From Pseudomonadota bacterium (lineage in GTDB: Bacteria; Desulfobacterota; Binatia; Binatales; Binataceae), in the NCBI GenBank assembly GCA_021324855.1, contig JAJPIG010000015.1:1-64000 (forward strand): a DNA stretch of 64,000 nucleotides, given 5' to 3'. This document shows, piece by piece, positions 53,742-64,000 of this stretch. A program made the translations under genes and the position numbers. Position 1 is the first letter of the stretch. Each line of letters begins with the position of its first letter. The notes beneath the pieces are model-generated. The model did not search any database. It had not been told where the DNA came from and was given only the letters and a program-made list of their open reading frames with translations.

Positions 53742-54893
53742 ATGGACCTCTTACTGAGCGAGGATGAGAAGCGGCTGCGCGCGCGGGTACGCGCTCTGGT
53801 CGATAAGAACATCATCCCGCGCACCGCTGAGCTAGACGACACCACGGACGTGGCGTGGGATGTAGCCGCGATGCTCGTGCGCGAGCGCATCCTCGGCCTT
53901 GTAATCCCGGAGGACTACGGCGGCATCGGACCGGGCGTGAAAGCGACCGAGATTTGCATCGTGCGCGAAGAGCTTGCGCGCGGCTCGGCGAACATCGATG
54001 TCCTGTTCACGATGCAGGGGCTGGGCAGCTATCCGATCGTTGCCGCCGGCAGCGAAGCGCAGAAGCGCCGATTTCTCCCGCCGATCGCGCGGGCCGAGCG
54101 GCTTGCGGGCTACGCGCTCACCGAGCCTTCGGCGGGTTCCGACCTTTCGATGATCGAGACGTCAGCCGAGCGCCGCGGCGACACCTATGTGCTGAACGGC
54201 GGCAAGATCTTCATCTCGAATGCGGGGGCGGCAGGCACGTACACGGTTTTCGTCAAGACCGATCCGGCGGCCGGCGCGCGCGGGCTCTCGTGCTTCATCG
54301 TCGAGAAGGAAGCGCCGGGCTTCGAGGTCGTGCAGCAGTTCGATCTTTCGGCGCCGCATTGTATCGGCGAACTCGCGTTCAAGAATTGCACGGTGTCGGC
54401 CGACCAGCTCGTCGGTGATCCGGGGAGCGGTTTTAAAATCGCGATGCAGACCTTCGATGTATACCGGCCGTCGGTTGGGGCCGCAGCCATCGGGATGGCG
54501 CAGGCGGCGCTCGAGGAATCGATTCGCTACAGCAGCGGCCGCGTCCAGTTCGGCCATCCCTTGATCGACAACCAGGCGATCCAGTTCAAGCTGGCGGACA
54601 TGGCGACCTCGCTCGATGCGGCGCGGATGCTTGTCTATCGCGCCGCGAAGCTGAAAGACAGCGGCGCGGCGCGCGTCAGCAAGGAGGCCTCGATGGCGAA
54701 GTTGTTCGCGACCGAGGCGGCCTGGCGCGCGATCGACGAGGCCGTGCAGATTCATGGCGGCAACGGCGTGCGCCGCGGGATGCGCGTAGAACGGCTTTAT
54801 CGGCAGGTGCGCGCGCTTCGGATTTACGAAGGCGCTTCCGAAATCCAGCGCCTGATCATCGCGCGCCATCTGCGTCAGGAATATGCGAGCTGA
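53742..54893 (+). CDS. Acyl-CoA dehydrogenase
   Basis: A 383-residue FAD enzyme for the first step of beta-oxidation-like pathways. Seen are GLVIPEDYGGIG, GYALTEPSAGSDLS (FAD/substrate region), KIFISNAGAAGTYTVFVKTDP and the C-terminal QIHGGNGVRRGMRVERLYRQVR, then RIYEGASEIQRLIIARHLR, where the glutamate in YEGASE is the usual catalytic base position. The start at 53742 follows the selenoprotein stop by eight bases and may be cotranscribed with it. Chain-length preference is unknown. Confidence 0.93.
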   Translation: MDLLLSEDEKRLRARVRALVDKNIIPRTAELDDTTDVAWDVAAMLVRERILGLVIPEDYGGIGPGVKATEICIVREELARGSANIDVLFTMQGLGSYPIVAAGSEAQKRRFLPPIARAERLAGYALTEPSAGSDLSMIETSAERRGDTYVLNGGKIFISNAGAAGTYTVFVKTDPAAGARGLSCFIVEKEAPGFEVVQQFDLSAPHCIGELAFKNCTVSADQLVGDPGSGFKIAMQTFDVYRPSVGAAAIGMAQAALEESIRYSSGRVQFGHPLIDNQAIQFKLADMATSLDAARMLVYRAAKLKDSGAARVSKEASMAKLFATEAAWRAIDEAVQIHGGNGVRRGMRVERLYRQVRALRIYEGASEIQRLIIARHLRQEYAS

Positions 54894-54896
54894 GCC

Positions 54897-56378
54897 TTGG
54901 CCAACCGCGACCTCGAAGCGGCCCGTTTTTTCCACGAAGTAACCAAACATTCCTATACCAGCGTGCGCAGCACGCCCCATCGGCTCGATTGGGACAACCG
55001 GCCGCTGCCGTACAAGATCTATCCCGATGCCCCTGCGGTGATGCTGCCGCGCGACCTCAATCTGGCGTCGATGGCGGCGCTGGAGGCGATTTCATCAGGC
55101 GACAATGACTCCGATACGCCACTCGACCTCGAAGTTTTAACCCGAATTCTATTTTCAGCCGACGGCCTCACGCGCCATCGGCGGGTCGATGGCGAAGACT
55201 ATCACTTCCGCGCCGCGCCCTCGGCTGGTGCGCTCTATCCGGTCGAGTTGTATGTCGCGGCCGGCGAGATCGAAGGCCTTGCGCCGGGTCTCTATCATTT
55301 CTCGCCCGCCGACCTGAAACTGCGGGCGCTTCGCCCCGGCGATTTTCGGCTGAACATCGCGCGGGCGGCGAATGGGCGTACCTCGCTGGCGGAAGCCCGC
55401 GCGATTCTGATCGTCAGCACGATTTTCTGGCGCAGTACCTGGAAGTACCGCGCCCGCGCCTATCGCTATTGCTTCTGGGATGTCGGCACGATGCTCGCGA
55501 ACCTGATCGCTGCCGCGCGCGCCGAGCGCCGTAGTGTCGACATCGTGACCGCATTCCTCGATACCGAGCTCGAGACGCTGGTCGGCGTCGACGGCGAGAG
55601 CGAAGGAATCGCTTGCGCGGTGGCGCTCGGCCGGACTGCTCCGGCGCTCGAGGCGGCGGACGCATCGAGCGCGATCCAATTCGAGTCGTTGCCGCTTTCG
55701 AACAGCCAGGTGACATATCCGGACCTGATCCGGATCCACCGCGAGTCGCGGCTGACCTCGCTGGATGAAATTGCGGACATTTCCCGCCGCCCGACGCTGA
55801 TGCAGCGCGAGCCGGTGGCGAAGCGCGGACTCGGTTTGGGCGAAACAATTTTGCGGCGCGGCGCGACCCGCGCCTTCAGTCATGATCCCATTCCTGCCGA
55901 TGATCTGCAGGACATATTGGCTGCATCGAGCGGGCCCCCGCCGGCTGATTTCCCGGCGCAATGCGAAATCTACCTGATCGTGAACGCGGTGGAAGGTGTG
56001 GAAGCGGGCGCGTATCGTTACGATCGCGCATCCGGCGCGCTCGAACTGATCAAACGCGGCGACTTTCGGGGCGATGCCGGATATTTATGTCTGGAGCAGC
56101 CGATCGGCTCCGATTGCAGCGTGCTAGTCTGCTACATGGCGAATTTCGGCCGCACGCTCGCGGAGCTTGGGAATCGCGGCTATCGCGACGTTCATCTTGA
56201 AGCCGGGATCCTCGGTGGGCGGGCATGGCTGGCGTCGTTCGCGCTCGGCCGTGGGGCGACGGGCCTGACTTTTTACGACGATGACACGTCGAGCTTTTTC
56301 GGATCGAGTTGCGAGAACAAAAGCCCTGTTCTGATGGTCGCTATCGGGGTGCCAACGGCTGCCCGATTCATCAGTTAA
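54897..56378 (+). CDS. SagB-type / tandem nitroreductase-fold oxidoreductase
   Basis: A 493-residue protein with two nitroreductase-like halves. The N-terminal extension FFHEVTKHSYTSVR is typical of SagB-type dehydrogenases. The first half has FRAAPSAGALYPVELYVAAG and YRYCFWDVGTMLANLIAAA. The second half starts ETILRRGATRAF and has GILGGRAWLASFALGRGATGLTFYDD. SagB enzymes use FMN to oxidise azolines in RiPP peptides, but no cyclodehydratase or precursor peptide is seen, so it may act on other substrates. It starts with TTG three bases after the dehydrogenase stop. Confidence 0.85.
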   Translation: MANRDLEAARFFHEVTKHSYTSVRSTPHRLDWDNRPLPYKIYPDAPAVMLPRDLNLASMAALEAISSGDNDSDTPLDLEVLTRILFSADGLTRHRRVDGEDYHFRAAPSAGALYPVELYVAAGEIEGLAPGLYHFSPADLKLRALRPGDFRLNIARAANGRTSLAEARAILIVSTIFWRSTWKYRARAYRYCFWDVGTMLANLIAAARAERRSVDIVTAFLDTELETLVGVDGESEGIACAVALGRTAPALEAADASSAIQFESLPLSNSQVTYPDLIRIHRESRLTSLDEIADISRRPTLMQREPVAKRGLGLGETILRRGATRAFSHDPIPADDLQDILAASSGPPPADFPAQCEIYLIVNAVEGVEAGAYRYDRASGALELIKRGDFRGDAGYLCLEQPIGSDCSVLVCYMANFGRTLAELGNRGYRDVHLEAGILGGRAWLASFALGRGATGLTFYDDDTSSFFGSSCENKSPVLMVAIGVPTAARFIS

Positions 56379-56470
56379 GTTTATGTTTCAAATTAGTTAC
56401 AGAGTTGGGTGAGAGCTCAGGAAGGAGCGAGATAATCCAGCCAAAGAGCGATTTTCGTAAAGCTCAAAGC

Positions 56471-56491
56471 ATCGGCAAGCGCCGATTTTTT
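56471..56491 (+). terminator. Rho-independent terminator after the SagB-like gene
   Basis: ATCGGC and GCCGAT form a six-base-pair stem around AAGC, followed directly by TTTTT. It lies about 95 bases after the SagB-like stop and ends the priA-to-SagB strand run before Lrp. Confidence 0.75.
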
Positions 56492-56637
56492 AGGCATCGG
56501 GGATTTCAATCCGATACTTCCTTTCCGTTTGACAACCGCGGCCATTGCAAATAAATTTTTTCGGGTTGTCATCCTAAATTCTTGATCCAAATGGCTCATT
56601 TTCGCTAAGTTCGACGGTCCACCGTCAGAATTGCCTT

Positions 56638-57198
56638 ATGAAATTAGGAAACGAAACGCCCGAACTCGATTCGATCGATCTGCAGATAATCTCTATTTTG
56701 CAGGAGCACGGACGCATCCCGCACGTCAAGCTCGGGGAGCAGGTCGGGTTATCTGCGCCGTCTGTTATCGAACGGGTCAAGAAGCTTGAGGACAGCGGCA
56801 TTATCACCGGCTATCACGCGACCGTCGACGCCAAGCGGCTCGGCCGCGATGTAACCGCCTTCATCGGCGTTTCGATTTCGCATCCCAAGACCATCGCGCT
56901 GTTCGAAGAAACCGTCGACTTGCTCGATGACGTACTGGAATGTCACCACGTGACTGGCGAGCACACAGTGCTGCTTAAGGTGAAAACCACAAACACCGCC
57001 TCGCTTGAGAAATTGATCCGCACGATTCGCCTGATCGAAGGCGTGGCGCGCACCGAGACGATGGTCGTGTTGTCGACGCATACCGAACGCAATCAGATCG
57101 CGGTGACCAATCACGAGCCGGCTGGCAATGGCCGAACTCATCGCCACGCCGCCCGCAAGACCGAACCTCCAGCTCCGAAGGGGGACAGCCATGCATAA
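56638..57198 (+). CDS. Lrp/AsnC-family transcriptional regulator
   Basis: A 186-residue regulator. The N-terminal HTH is [19 protein letters not shown], then [33 protein letters not shown]. The C-terminal RAM domain has [20 protein letters not shown] basic extension follows (about 160-186). Its 3' end overlaps the gltB start by eight bases, so it is cotranscribed with gltBD. In other bacteria Lrp controls glutamate synthase, so this one likely senses an amino acid to regulate gltBD. Confidence 0.93.
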   Translation: MKLGNETPELDSIDLQIISILQEHGRIPHVKLGEQVGLSAPSVIERVKKLEDSGIITGYHATVDAKRLGRDVTAFIGVSISHPKTIALFEETVDLLDDVLECHHVTGEHTVLLKVKTTNTASLEKLIRTIRLIEGVARTETMVVLSTHTERNQIAVTNHEPAGNGRTHRHAARKTEPPAPKGDSHA

Positions 57199-60100
57199 CT
57201 TCCCGGGCATTCCCGGCCCGACCGGCCTCTACGATCCAGCCCATGAGCACGACGCGTGCGGCGTCGGCTTCGTCGTCAACATCCGCGGCGAGCGCTCGCA
57301 CGATATCGTCGCGAAGGGGATACAGATTCTCGAAAATCTTGAGCATCGTGGCGCCTGCGGATGCGATCCCGAGACCGGCGACGGTTCGGGCCTGCTGATG
57401 CAGATTCCGGATGGCTTCTTCCGCCGCGAGGCCGAGCGCGCCAGCTTTGGGTTGCCTGCAGCAGGCGAGTATGCGGTCGGACAGGTCTTTCTTCCGCGCG
57501 ACGGCGCCCGGCGCGAAGAATTCGAGAGAATTTTCGAGCGCATCGTCGGCGAGGAGGGACAGCGATTTCTCGGCTGGCGCACGGTGCCGATCGTGGAGAG
57601 CGCGTGCGGGACCATCGCGCGGCGCGCATTACCCGCGATTCGGCAGATTTTCATAGGCCGCAGCGAGGGGCTTGCCGATGTCGAAGCGTTCGAGCGCAAG
57701 CTCTATGTAATCCGCAAGCGCGTCACCAACGAGATCGCGCGTCATCAGCGCGCCGACAACGACTACTTCTATGTCTGCAGCCTTTCGGCTTTGACGATCG
57801 TCTACAAGGGCCAGCTCATCTCGACGCAGATCCCGCGCTTTTTCCCCGACCTGGTCGATCCCGAGGTGAAGACCGCGCTCGCCCTGGTCCATCAGCGGTT
57901 CTCGACCAACACCTTCCCGAGCTGGGAGCGGGCCCATCCGTACCGCTTCATCTGTCACAACGGCGAAATCAACACCTTGCGCGGCAACATCAACTGGATG
58001 CATGCGCGGCAGCAGCTCTTCACCTCGCCGCTGTTCGGCGACGACATCCGCAAGCTCCTGCCGATCATCGAACCGACCGGCAGCGACTCCGCGATGTTCG
58101 ACAACTGTCTCGAACTGCTGGTTCGCACGGGTCGCTCACTGCCCCATGCGGTGATGATGATGATCCCGGAGGCCTGGCAGAACGACGCGGCGATGAGCCC
58201 TTCGAAGCGCGCCTTCTACGAATATCATTCGTGCCTGATGGAGCCGTGGGACGGCCCCGCCTCCATCGCGTTCACGGACGGCCGTCAGATCGGTGCGGTG
58301 CTGGATCGCAACGGCCTGCGTCCGTCGCGCTATCTCGTTACAAAGGACGGACTGGTCGTGATGGCGTCGGAGACCGGCGTGCTCGATATCGCGCCCGAGA
58401 ACGTCGCGCTCAAGGGGCGGCTGCAGCCGGGCCGGATGTTTTTGGTCGATACGGTCGAGCAGCGGATCGTGAACGACGAGGAGATCAAGGAATCGATGGC
58501 GGCGCGCAAGCCGTATCGCGCCTGGCTCGATCAGAATCTGTCTGCGCTCGCGAAGCTGCCCGAGCCGCGCAGCGCGCCTTCGATCGCCGGCTTTGAGCCG
58601 ATCGATTTGCTCAAGCAGCAGCAGGCCTTCGGTTACACGATCGAAGAGCTCAAGATGCTGCTCACGCCGATGGCGGTGAACGGGCAGGAGGCGGTCGGCT
58701 CGATGGGCACTGACACGCCGCTGGCGGTGCTTTCGGACCGCGCGCCGTTGCTCTTCAATTACTTCAAGCAACTGTTCGCGCAGGTCACCAACCCGCCGAT
58801 CGATCCGATCCGCGAAGAGCTTGTGACTTCGCCGGAAACCACGATCGGCTCCGAGCAGAACCTGTTCGAAGAGGGGCCGCTTCATTGCCGGCAGTTGCGC
58901 CTGACGCGCCCGGTGATCGACAACCGCGAGCTGGCGAAAATCAAGCAGCTCAACGAGCCGGGCCTGCGCGCGATCACGCTCGACACGCGCTTTAACGCGA
59001 ATGAAGGAGGCGCCGGCCTGCGCCGCGCGCTGGACGCCCTGTGCGCTGCTGCTTCGGAAGCAGTCGCGGCCGGCTACACGATCATCGTACTCTCGGATCG
59101 CGGCGTAAATCGGGAGTTGGCGCCGATCCCGAGCCTGCTTGCGACGTCCGCCGTGCATCATCATCTGATTCGGGAAGGCACGCGCACCCGCGTTGGCCTG
59201 GTGGTCGAGTCGGGCGAGCCGCGCGAGGTGATGCATTTCTGCCTGTTGATGGGCTACGGCGCGGGCGCAATCAATCCGTATCTCGCGTTTGCCACGATGG
59301 CCGGGATGATCCGCGAAGGCATCCTGTCGGGCGTGAGCGAGGAAGAGGCGGTCGAGCATTTCATCAAGGCGATCACCAAGGGGCTCATCAAAGTCGCCTC
59401 CAAGATGGGCATCTCGACGCTGCAGAGCTATCGCGGCGCGCAGATATTCGAGGCGATTGGCCTCGACCAGGAGACCGTCGATCGCTACTTCACCTGGACC
59501 TCGTCGCGCGTCGGCGGCATCGGCCTCGACGCGATCGCGCGCGAGAGCGCGATTCGCCATCGGAGCGCGTTCGCGGCCGAGCCCAACCTGGCGACGGAAC
59601 TCGACGTCGGCGGCAATTATCAATGGCGGCGGCGGGGCGAGTTTCACATGTACAACCCGAACACCATCGCCAAGCTCCAGCATTCGGTGCGCACCGGCAA
59701 CTATCGCCTCTTCAAGGAGTACACGCGGCTGGTCGACGATCAAAGCCGTCATCTGGCGACTTTGCGGAGCCTGCTCAAGTTCAAGCCGCAACGCGAGCCG
59801 ATTCCGATCGCGGAGGTCGAGCCGGCGGCCGAGATCGTCAAGCGTTTCAAGACCGGCGCGATGTCGTTCGGGTCGATCAGCAAGGAAGCGCATGAGAACC
59901 TCGCGATCGCGATGAACCGCATCGGCGGCAAGAGCAACACCGGCGAAGGGGGCGAAGATCCCGAACGGTTCGAGCGCGATGCGAACGGCGACTGGCGGCG
60001 CAGCGCGATCAAGCAGGTCGCCTCGGCGCGCTTCGGCGTGACCAGCAATTATCTGGTCAACGCCGACGAGCTGCAGATCAAGATGGCCCAGGGAGCCAAG

Positions 60101-61747
60101 CCGGGCGAGGGTGGTCAGCTCCCCGGCCACAAGGTCGATGAATATATCGCGAAGATCCGCTACTCGACGCCGGGCGTCGGTTTGATCTCGCCGCCGCCCC
60201 ATCACGACATCTATTCGATCGAGGATCTCGCGCAGCTAATCCACGATTTGAAGAACGCCAACGACCGCGCGCGCGTGAGCGTCAAGCTGGTGGCCGAAGT
60301 CGGCGTCGGCACGGTCGCCGCCGGCGTGGCAAAGGCCAAGGCCGACGTGGTGCTGATCAGCGGCCACGACGGCGGCACAGGCGCTTCGCCGCTCACCTCG
60401 ATCAAGCACGCCGGCGGTCCATGGGAACTCGGCCTGGCTGAGACCCAGCAGGTGCTGGTGCTGAACGGACTGCGCGGCCGGATTCGCGTCGAAACCGACG
60501 GCCAACTCAAGACCGGGCGCGACGTCGCGATCGCGGCGCTGCTCGGAGCTGAGGAATTCGGCTTCGCGAGCGCAGCGCTGGTCGCCTCGGGCTGCATCAT
60601 GATGCGCGTGTGCCATCTCAACACCTGCCCGGTCGGAATCGCGACCCAGGACCCGGAGCTGCGCAAGCGCTTCGAGGGACGCCCTGAGCATGTCGTCAAC
60701 TTCATGATGTTCATCGCGGAGGAGCTCCGGGAGTACATGGCGCAACTCGGCTTCCGCACGCTCGATGAGATGGTCGGTCACGTCGAATGTCTCGACGCCA
60801 ACGAAGCGATTGAGCACTGGAAGGCGCGCCATATCGATCTGAGGCCGATCTTGCAACGCGTCGACAGCGCGCCTGACGAGCCGCTCCATTGCGTCGAGCA
60901 ACAGGACCATGGTTTGGAGCGCGCACTCGACCGCAAGCTTATCGAGCAGTGCCGCGAAGCAATTGAACACAAAAAGCCGATCGAGCTGCATCTGCCGATC
61001 CGCAACGTGAATCGCACGGTCGGCACGATGCTCTCGGCGGAGGTTTCGCGACGATGGGGCGGCGACGGACTGCCGCCCTACACAATCCAAATTCATCTGC
61101 GCGGCTCGGCGGGTCAGAGCTTCGGCGCGTTCCTCGCACCGGGCGTTGCGCTCTATCTGGAGGGCGACGCCAATGACTACTGCGGCAAGGGACTCTCGGG
61201 TGGTTTCATGGCGGTGCGGCCGCCGCGCGAGGCGACGTTCCGCGCCGAAGAGAACATTCTGATCGGCAACGTCGCGCTCTACGGCGCGACCGGCGGCGAG
61301 GCGTTTTTCCGCGGCGTCGCGGGCGAGCGTTTCGCGGTCCGCAACAGCGGCGCGACGGCGGTGGTCGAAGGCGTCGGCGATCATGGATGCGAGTACATGA
61401 CGCGCGGTCTGGTCGTCGTGCTGGGCAGGACCGGACGCAACTTCGCAGCCGGGATGAGCGGCGGAATCGCCTACGTGCTCGATGAAGACCGGAGCTTCGC
61501 CGCGCGCTGCAACACCAGCATGGTCGAGCTTATCGGCCTCGAGGACGACGCGGAGCTCAAGCAACTTCACGCACTCATCGTCAGGCATCATCAATACACT
61601 GCGAGCGCGGTCGCCGAAAGGATCCTGGAGGACTGGGACGCTTATGCAATGAAGTTCGTCAAGGTGATGCCGACCGAGTATCGCAAGGTGCTCGAAGCCC
61701 AACATCTCAACGTCAACTCCGACCTCGCCCGGCTTGCGGCGGTGTGA
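57191..61747 (+). CDS. gltB: Glutamate synthase, large subunit
   Basis: A 1518-residue enzyme that makes two glutamates from glutamine and 2-oxoglutarate. After a propeptide of about 22 residues, C23 (HDACGVGFV) becomes the N-terminal glutamine-amidotransferase nucleophile. The central and FMN domains carry [22 protein letters not shown] and [14 protein letters not shown]. The 3Fe-4S cysteines are in [19 protein letters not shown]. The C-terminal GXGXG beta-helix has [10 protein letters not shown] and [31 protein letters not shown] precedes ATG 57191. Confidence 0.97.
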   Translation: MHNFPGIPGPTGLYDPAHEHDACGVGFVVNIRGERSHDIVAKGIQILENLEHRGACGCDPETGDGSGLLMQIPDGFFRREAERASFGLPAAGEYAVGQVFLPRDGARREEFERIFERIVGEEGQRFLGWRTVPIVESACGTIARRALPAIRQIFIGRSEGLADVEAFERKLYVIRKRVTNEIARHQRADNDYFYVCSLSALTIVYKGQLISTQIPRFFPDLVDPEVKTALALVHQRFSTNTFPSWERAHPYRFICHNGEINTLRGNINWMHARQQLFTSPLFGDDIRKLLPIIEPTGSDSAMFDNCLELLVRTGRSLPHAVMMMIPEAWQNDAAMSPSKRAFYEYHSCLMEPWDGPASIAFTDGRQIGAVLDRNGLRPSRYLVTKDGLVVMASETGVLDIAPENVALKGRLQPGRMFLVDTVEQRIVNDEEIKESMAARKPYRAWLDQNLSALAKLPEPRSAPSIAGFEPIDLLKQQQAFGYTIEELKMLLTPMAVNGQEAVGSMGTDTPLAVLSDRAPLLFNYFKQLFAQVTNPPIDPIREELVTSPETTIGSEQNLFEEGPLHCRQLRLTRPVIDNRELAKIKQLNEPGLRAITLDTRFNANEGGAGLRRALDALCAAASEAVAAGYTIIVLSDRGVNRELAPIPSLLATSAVHHHLIREGTRTRVGLVVESGEPREVMHFCLLMGYGAGAINPYLAFATMAGMIREGILSGVSEEEAVEHFIKAITKGLIKVASKMGISTLQSYRGAQIFEAIGLDQETVDRYFTWTSSRVGGIGLDAIARESAIRHRSAFAAEPNLATELDVGGNYQWRRRGEFHMYNPNTIAKLQHSVRTGNYRLFKEYTRLVDDQSRHLATLRSLLKFKPQREPIPIAEVEPAAEIVKRFKTGAMSFGSISKEAHENLAIAMNRIGGKSNTGEGGEDPERFERDANGDWRRSAIKQVASARFGVTSNYLVNADELQIKMAQGAKPGEGGQLPGHKVDEYIAKIRYSTPGVGLISPPPHHDIYSIEDLAQLIHDLKNANDRARVSVKLVAEVGVGTVAAGVAKAKADVVLISGHDGGTGASPLTSIKHAGGPWELGLAETQQVLVLNGLRGRIRVETDGQLKTGRDVAIAALLGAEEFGFASAALVASGCIMMRVCHLNTCPVGIATQDPELRKRFEGRPEHVVNFMMFIAEELREYMAQLGFRTLDEMVGHVECLDANEAIEHWKARHIDLRPILQRVDSAPDEPLHCVEQQDHGLERALDRKLIEQCREAIEHKKPIELHLPIRNVNRTVGTMLSAEVSRRWGGDGLPPYTIQIHLRGSAGQSFGAFLAPGVALYLEGDANDYCGKGLSGGFMAVRPPREATFRAEENILIGNVALYGATGGEAFFRGVAGERFAVRNSGATAVVEGVGDHGCEYMTRGLVVVLGRTGRNFAAGMSGGIAYVLDEDRSFAARCNTSMVELIGLEDDAELKQLHALIVRHHQYTASAVAERILEDWDAYAMKFVKVMPTEYRKVLEAQHLNVNSDLARLAAV

Positions 61748-61780
61748 CGCGGTCGCGGCAATCTGAACAGGCAGAACCGG

Positions 61781-63226
61781 ATGGGCAAGATCACAGGCTT
61801 TCTTGAATTTGAACGCGAAACGCCGCACAAGCGCCCAATTGCCGAACGGCTCAAGGACTGGCGCGAGTTCGAGCTCAAGATGCCCGAGGCGGAGTTGCGC
61901 AAGCAGGGCGCGCGATGCATGGACTGCGGCATCCCGTTCTGCCACAAGGGCTGCCCGCTCGGGAACATCATTCCCGACTGGAACGATTTGGTGTATCGCG
62001 GCCGCTGGCGCGAAGCGATCGAGCGCCTGCACTCGACCAACAATTTTCCGGAATTCACCGGACGCATCTGTCCGGCGCCGTGCGAAGAGGCGTGTGTCCT
62101 CAACATCAATGACGACCCGGTCACGATCAAGCTGATCGAGAAGAGCATCATCGATCATGCTTTCGCCGAAGGCTGGGTCGCGCCGCAGCCGCCGGCGCGC
62201 CGGACGGGCAAGCGCGTCGCGGTCGTGGGCTCGGGGCCGGCGGGCCTTGCCTGCGCGCAGCAGCTCGCGCGCGCGGGTCATTCGGTCACCCTGTACGAGC
62301 GTTCAGATCGCGTCGGCGGCTTGCTGACTTACGGCATCCCGGATTTCAAGCTCGAAAAATGGATCGTCCAACGGCGCGTCGAGCAGATGCGTGCGGAAGG
62401 CGTCGAGATCGTCACCAACTGCCATGTGGGGCGCGATCTGCATGCCGACGAACTGCGCGCGCGCCATGACGCGATCTGTCTCACGGTGGGATCGACGCGG
62501 CCGCGCGACCTGAACGTCCCGGGCCGCGAGCTCGACGGCGTACATTTCGCAATGGAGTTTCTGCCGCAGCAGAACCGGCGCAATTTCGGCGATCGGCTTG
62601 ATCCGAAAAGTGAGATCACCGCGCACGGCAAGCGCGTCGTCATCCTGGGCGGCGGCGACACCGGCTCGGATTGCCTCGGCACGTCGAACCGACAGGGCGC
62701 GATCGAAGTTTTCCAGTTCGAGCTGCTGCCGATGCCGCCGGCTCGGCGCACGCCGGAGATGCCATGGCCGGAATGGCCGATGATCCTGCGCACCTCGACC
62801 TCACACGAAGAAGGTGTGCGCCGCGACTGGAGCATCAACACCAAGGCATTCAAAGGCGAAAACGGCCGCGTCAGCCGGTTGCTCGGCGCACGGCTCCATT
62901 GGAAACACGACAACGGCCGGATGGTGATGGAAGAGATACCGGGCAGCGAGTTCGAGCTCGAATGCGATCTGGTGCTGCTGGCGCTCGGCTTCCTCGGTCC
63001 GGAAACCGACACGATCGTCGCTGAGCTCGGGCTGAAGCTCGACCAGCGCGGCAACATTGCGTCTGAAAATTATGCCACCAGCGTGCCCGGCGTGTTCGCC
63101 GCCGGCGATGCGCGCCGCGGTCAATCGCTGGTGGTGTGGGCGATATGGGAGGGGCGCGAGGCCGCCCGCGCCGTCGATACATACCTGATGGGCGAGAGTT
63201 TTCTTCCGGCCAGCCCCGAGCTCTGA
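61781..63226 (+). CDS. gltD: Glutamate synthase, small subunit
   Basis: A 481-residue NADPH-dependent partner that feeds electrons to GltB. The N-terminal Fe-S domain has [17 protein letters not shown] and [12 protein letters not shown] cysteines. The FAD site is [16 protein letters not shown] and the NADPH site [13 protein letters not shown]. The C-terminal [19 protein letters not shown] binds FAD. It starts 33 bases after gltB. Confidence 0.96.
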   Translation: MGKITGFLEFERETPHKRPIAERLKDWREFELKMPEAELRKQGARCMDCGIPFCHKGCPLGNIIPDWNDLVYRGRWREAIERLHSTNNFPEFTGRICPAPCEEACVLNINDDPVTIKLIEKSIIDHAFAEGWVAPQPPARRTGKRVAVVGSGPAGLACAQQLARAGHSVTLYERSDRVGGLLTYGIPDFKLEKWIVQRRVEQMRAEGVEIVTNCHVGRDLHADELRARHDAICLTVGSTRPRDLNVPGRELDGVHFAMEFLPQQNRRNFGDRLDPKSEITAHGKRVVILGGGDTGSDCLGTSNRQGAIEVFQFELLPMPPARRTPEMPWPEWPMILRTSTSHEEGVRRDWSINTKAFKGENGRVSRLLGARLHWKHDNGRMVMEEIPGSEFELECDLVLLALGFLGPETDTIVAELGLKLDQRGNIASENYATSVPGVFAAGDARRGQSLVVWAIWEGREAARAVDTYLMGESFLPASPEL

Positions 63227-63289
63227 GCGCGCGCGCCGGGCGGGTAGCTGACCGTTTGTCCACGCTCGGATAAATAGGATCGCAGGGAA

Positions 63290-63304
63290 GCGACTTCGAG
63301 TCGC
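63290..63304. repeat. Short perfect hairpin between gltD and the last gene
   Basis: GCGACT and AGTCGC pair around TCG. No T-tract follows; instead the GAGGGGGA ribosome site comes a few bases later, so it may be a weak terminator of gltBD or part of the leader of the next gene. Confidence 0.4.
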
Positions 63305-63319
63305 CTCCGGAGGGGGACG

Positions 63320-64000
63320 ATGAAGCGGTCCGGATGGCTCGCGGTGATCGCCCTGATTACCGCGCTGGGATTGGCGATAGTGCTCGGCACGACGCTCCCG
63401 ATCCGCGCCGCAACTCCGCTGCTGGAGATCTTCTTCACGCCCGACATTACCGCGACTCTCGGCAATCAAACTGTCGCGCCGAATCAGGTGGCGAGCGACA
63501 ATTTCTCCACCGTCAGCCGCCTTTCCTTTCCGTCCGTGCCGGTCAACGTTCACGTCACCGGCTACTACCAGACGCCGGATAATCATCAGCTCCTGACCTT
63601 CGACAATCCGGTTACGCTGCCGTCGGGGAGCGGCACGATCACAATCACGCCGCGTGACGTTGCGAGCTTCGACGGCAAGAACTATGCACTCTATTTCAGC
63701 GGCGGCGCGAACGGCGTGCCGTCGGGCGCGGCGATCGATGCGATCACGATGATCGCGGGGACCGACCTTGCACTCTCTTTCGATATTCCCGCCGAGCTCC
63801 CCGGCCCGGGCGGTCCGGCGATCACCGCCTATCCCTGCGATCTCGTGCGGCTGACTGGTACCAGTTCGCCTTTCACGATCTTTTTCGATGGACGCAAGGC
63901 AGGCGTCCCGGCCGGAATCAACCTGGTCGGCGCGGATTACCTTGCGAGCAACGGTCATCTGCTGCTGGTCTTCGACGGCACCGGCACGGTCGGCGGAGAG
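63320..64000 (+). CDS. Secreted repeat-containing protein, truncated by the window edge
   Basis: The first 227 residues of an open frame from ATG 63320 that runs to the last base, preceded by GAGGGGGA. A signal peptide (LAVIALITALGLAIVLGTTL, cleavage near IRAA) is followed by extracellular beta-rich sequence. Two similar units are visible, GYYQTPDNHQLLTFDNPV and ADYLASNGHLLLVFDGTG, each preceded by strands and glycine-rich turns (SGGANGVPSGAAI). This suggests tandem immunoglobulin-like or other beta-repeat modules of a surface protein. No family is recognised. Confidence 0.7.
   Translation, partial: MKRSGWLAVIALITALGLAIVLGTTLPIRAATPLLEIFFTPDITATLGNQTVAPNQVASDNFSTVSRLSFPSVPVNVHVTGYYQTPDNHQLLTFDNPVTLPSGSGTITITPRDVASFDGKNYALYFSGGANGVPSGAAIDAITMIAGTDLALSFDIPAELPGPGGPAITAYPCDLVRLTGTSSPFTIFFDGRKAGVPAGINLVGADYLASNGHLLLVFDGTGTVGGE

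Noticed and set aside
56417-56599. 60-codon minus-strand frame after the SagB-like gene, considered as a RiPP precursor
   Set aside because: No proper ribosome site, it overlaps the terminator of the SagB-like gene, and no other RiPP genes are present.
58136-62281. Two very long minus-strand open frames opposite gltB and gltD
   Set aside because: Both are mirror images of gltB/gltD coding sequence, with unnatural composition and no domain.
1-64000. CRISPR arrays, insertion sequences, prophage genes or rRNA
   Set aside because: No regularly spaced repeats, transposase, integrase, phage structural genes or rRNA sequence were recognised.

Overview
This is a gene-dense, GC-rich bacterial chromosome segment with more than fifty protein genes, two tRNA genes and short intergenic gaps. 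Its conserved clusters are of general bacterial type: hrcA/grpE/dnaK/dnaJ, thrS-infC-rpmI-rplT-pheS-pheT-ihfA-merR, xseA-xseB-tlyA and Lrp-gltB-gltD. They occur beside a thiolase/DUF35 pair, a Rieske dioxygenase, a P450, a diiron ferritin-like oxidase, an acyl-CoA dehydrogenase, an archaeal-type FBP aldolase/phosphatase and a probable selenoprotein. This combination suggests a soil or sediment bacterium of the former Deltaproteobacteria or a nearby phylum such as Binatota or Desulfobacterota. That placement is an inference; no 16S gene is present.

Layout. 1-1757 holds the tail of an amidase, a stretch of decayed gene fragments, the initiator tRNA, a secreted SnoaL-like protein and a short unrecognised gene. 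1906-6937 holds thiolase plus DUF35, a DUF1614 membrane protein, pyrE, aroE and a MetE-like protein. 7057-14106 is the heat-shock block on the minus strand, with a two-gene Rieske oxygenase on the plus strand between hrcA and grpE. 14260-18298 has a VWA protein overlapping no partner ATPase, a P450 and a diiron protein. 18392-21272 encodes small secreted or membrane proteins. 21408-27044 is a minus-strand run: lgt, tlpA-like, ctpA, then xseA, xseB and tlyA. 27142-30903 has dtd, a DUF1285-like gene, trmL, FBP aldolase/phosphatase, a zinc-ribbon protein and a DUF1122-like gene. 30824-36743 has a nucleoside/sugar-type ABC transporter without a binding protein, a CCA-adding enzyme and an AI-2E family permease. 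36920-44681 is the tRNA-Val and translation operon. 44708-49711 has DUF190-crcB, a barrel-like orphan and a histidine kinase/NtrC pair. 49789-56378 has tatA, priA, the selenoprotein, an acyl-CoA dehydrogenase and a SagB-like oxidoreductase. 56638-63226 is Lrp-gltB-gltD. A truncated secreted repeat protein runs off the right edge.

The most notable finding is at 52672-53733. One reading frame is interrupted only by an in-frame TGA exactly where relatives of this thioredoxin-fold family carry the first cysteine of CxxC, giving UxxC. It continues into a DsbD-alpha-like domain, and a small hairpin lies about 20 bases after the TGA. This is best read as a selenoprotein. Other points of interest are an ATT start codon for infC, a probably leaderless pyrE promoter, the split heat-shock cluster, and remnants of an RND pump and a CmcJ/NvfI-type enzyme near the left edge.
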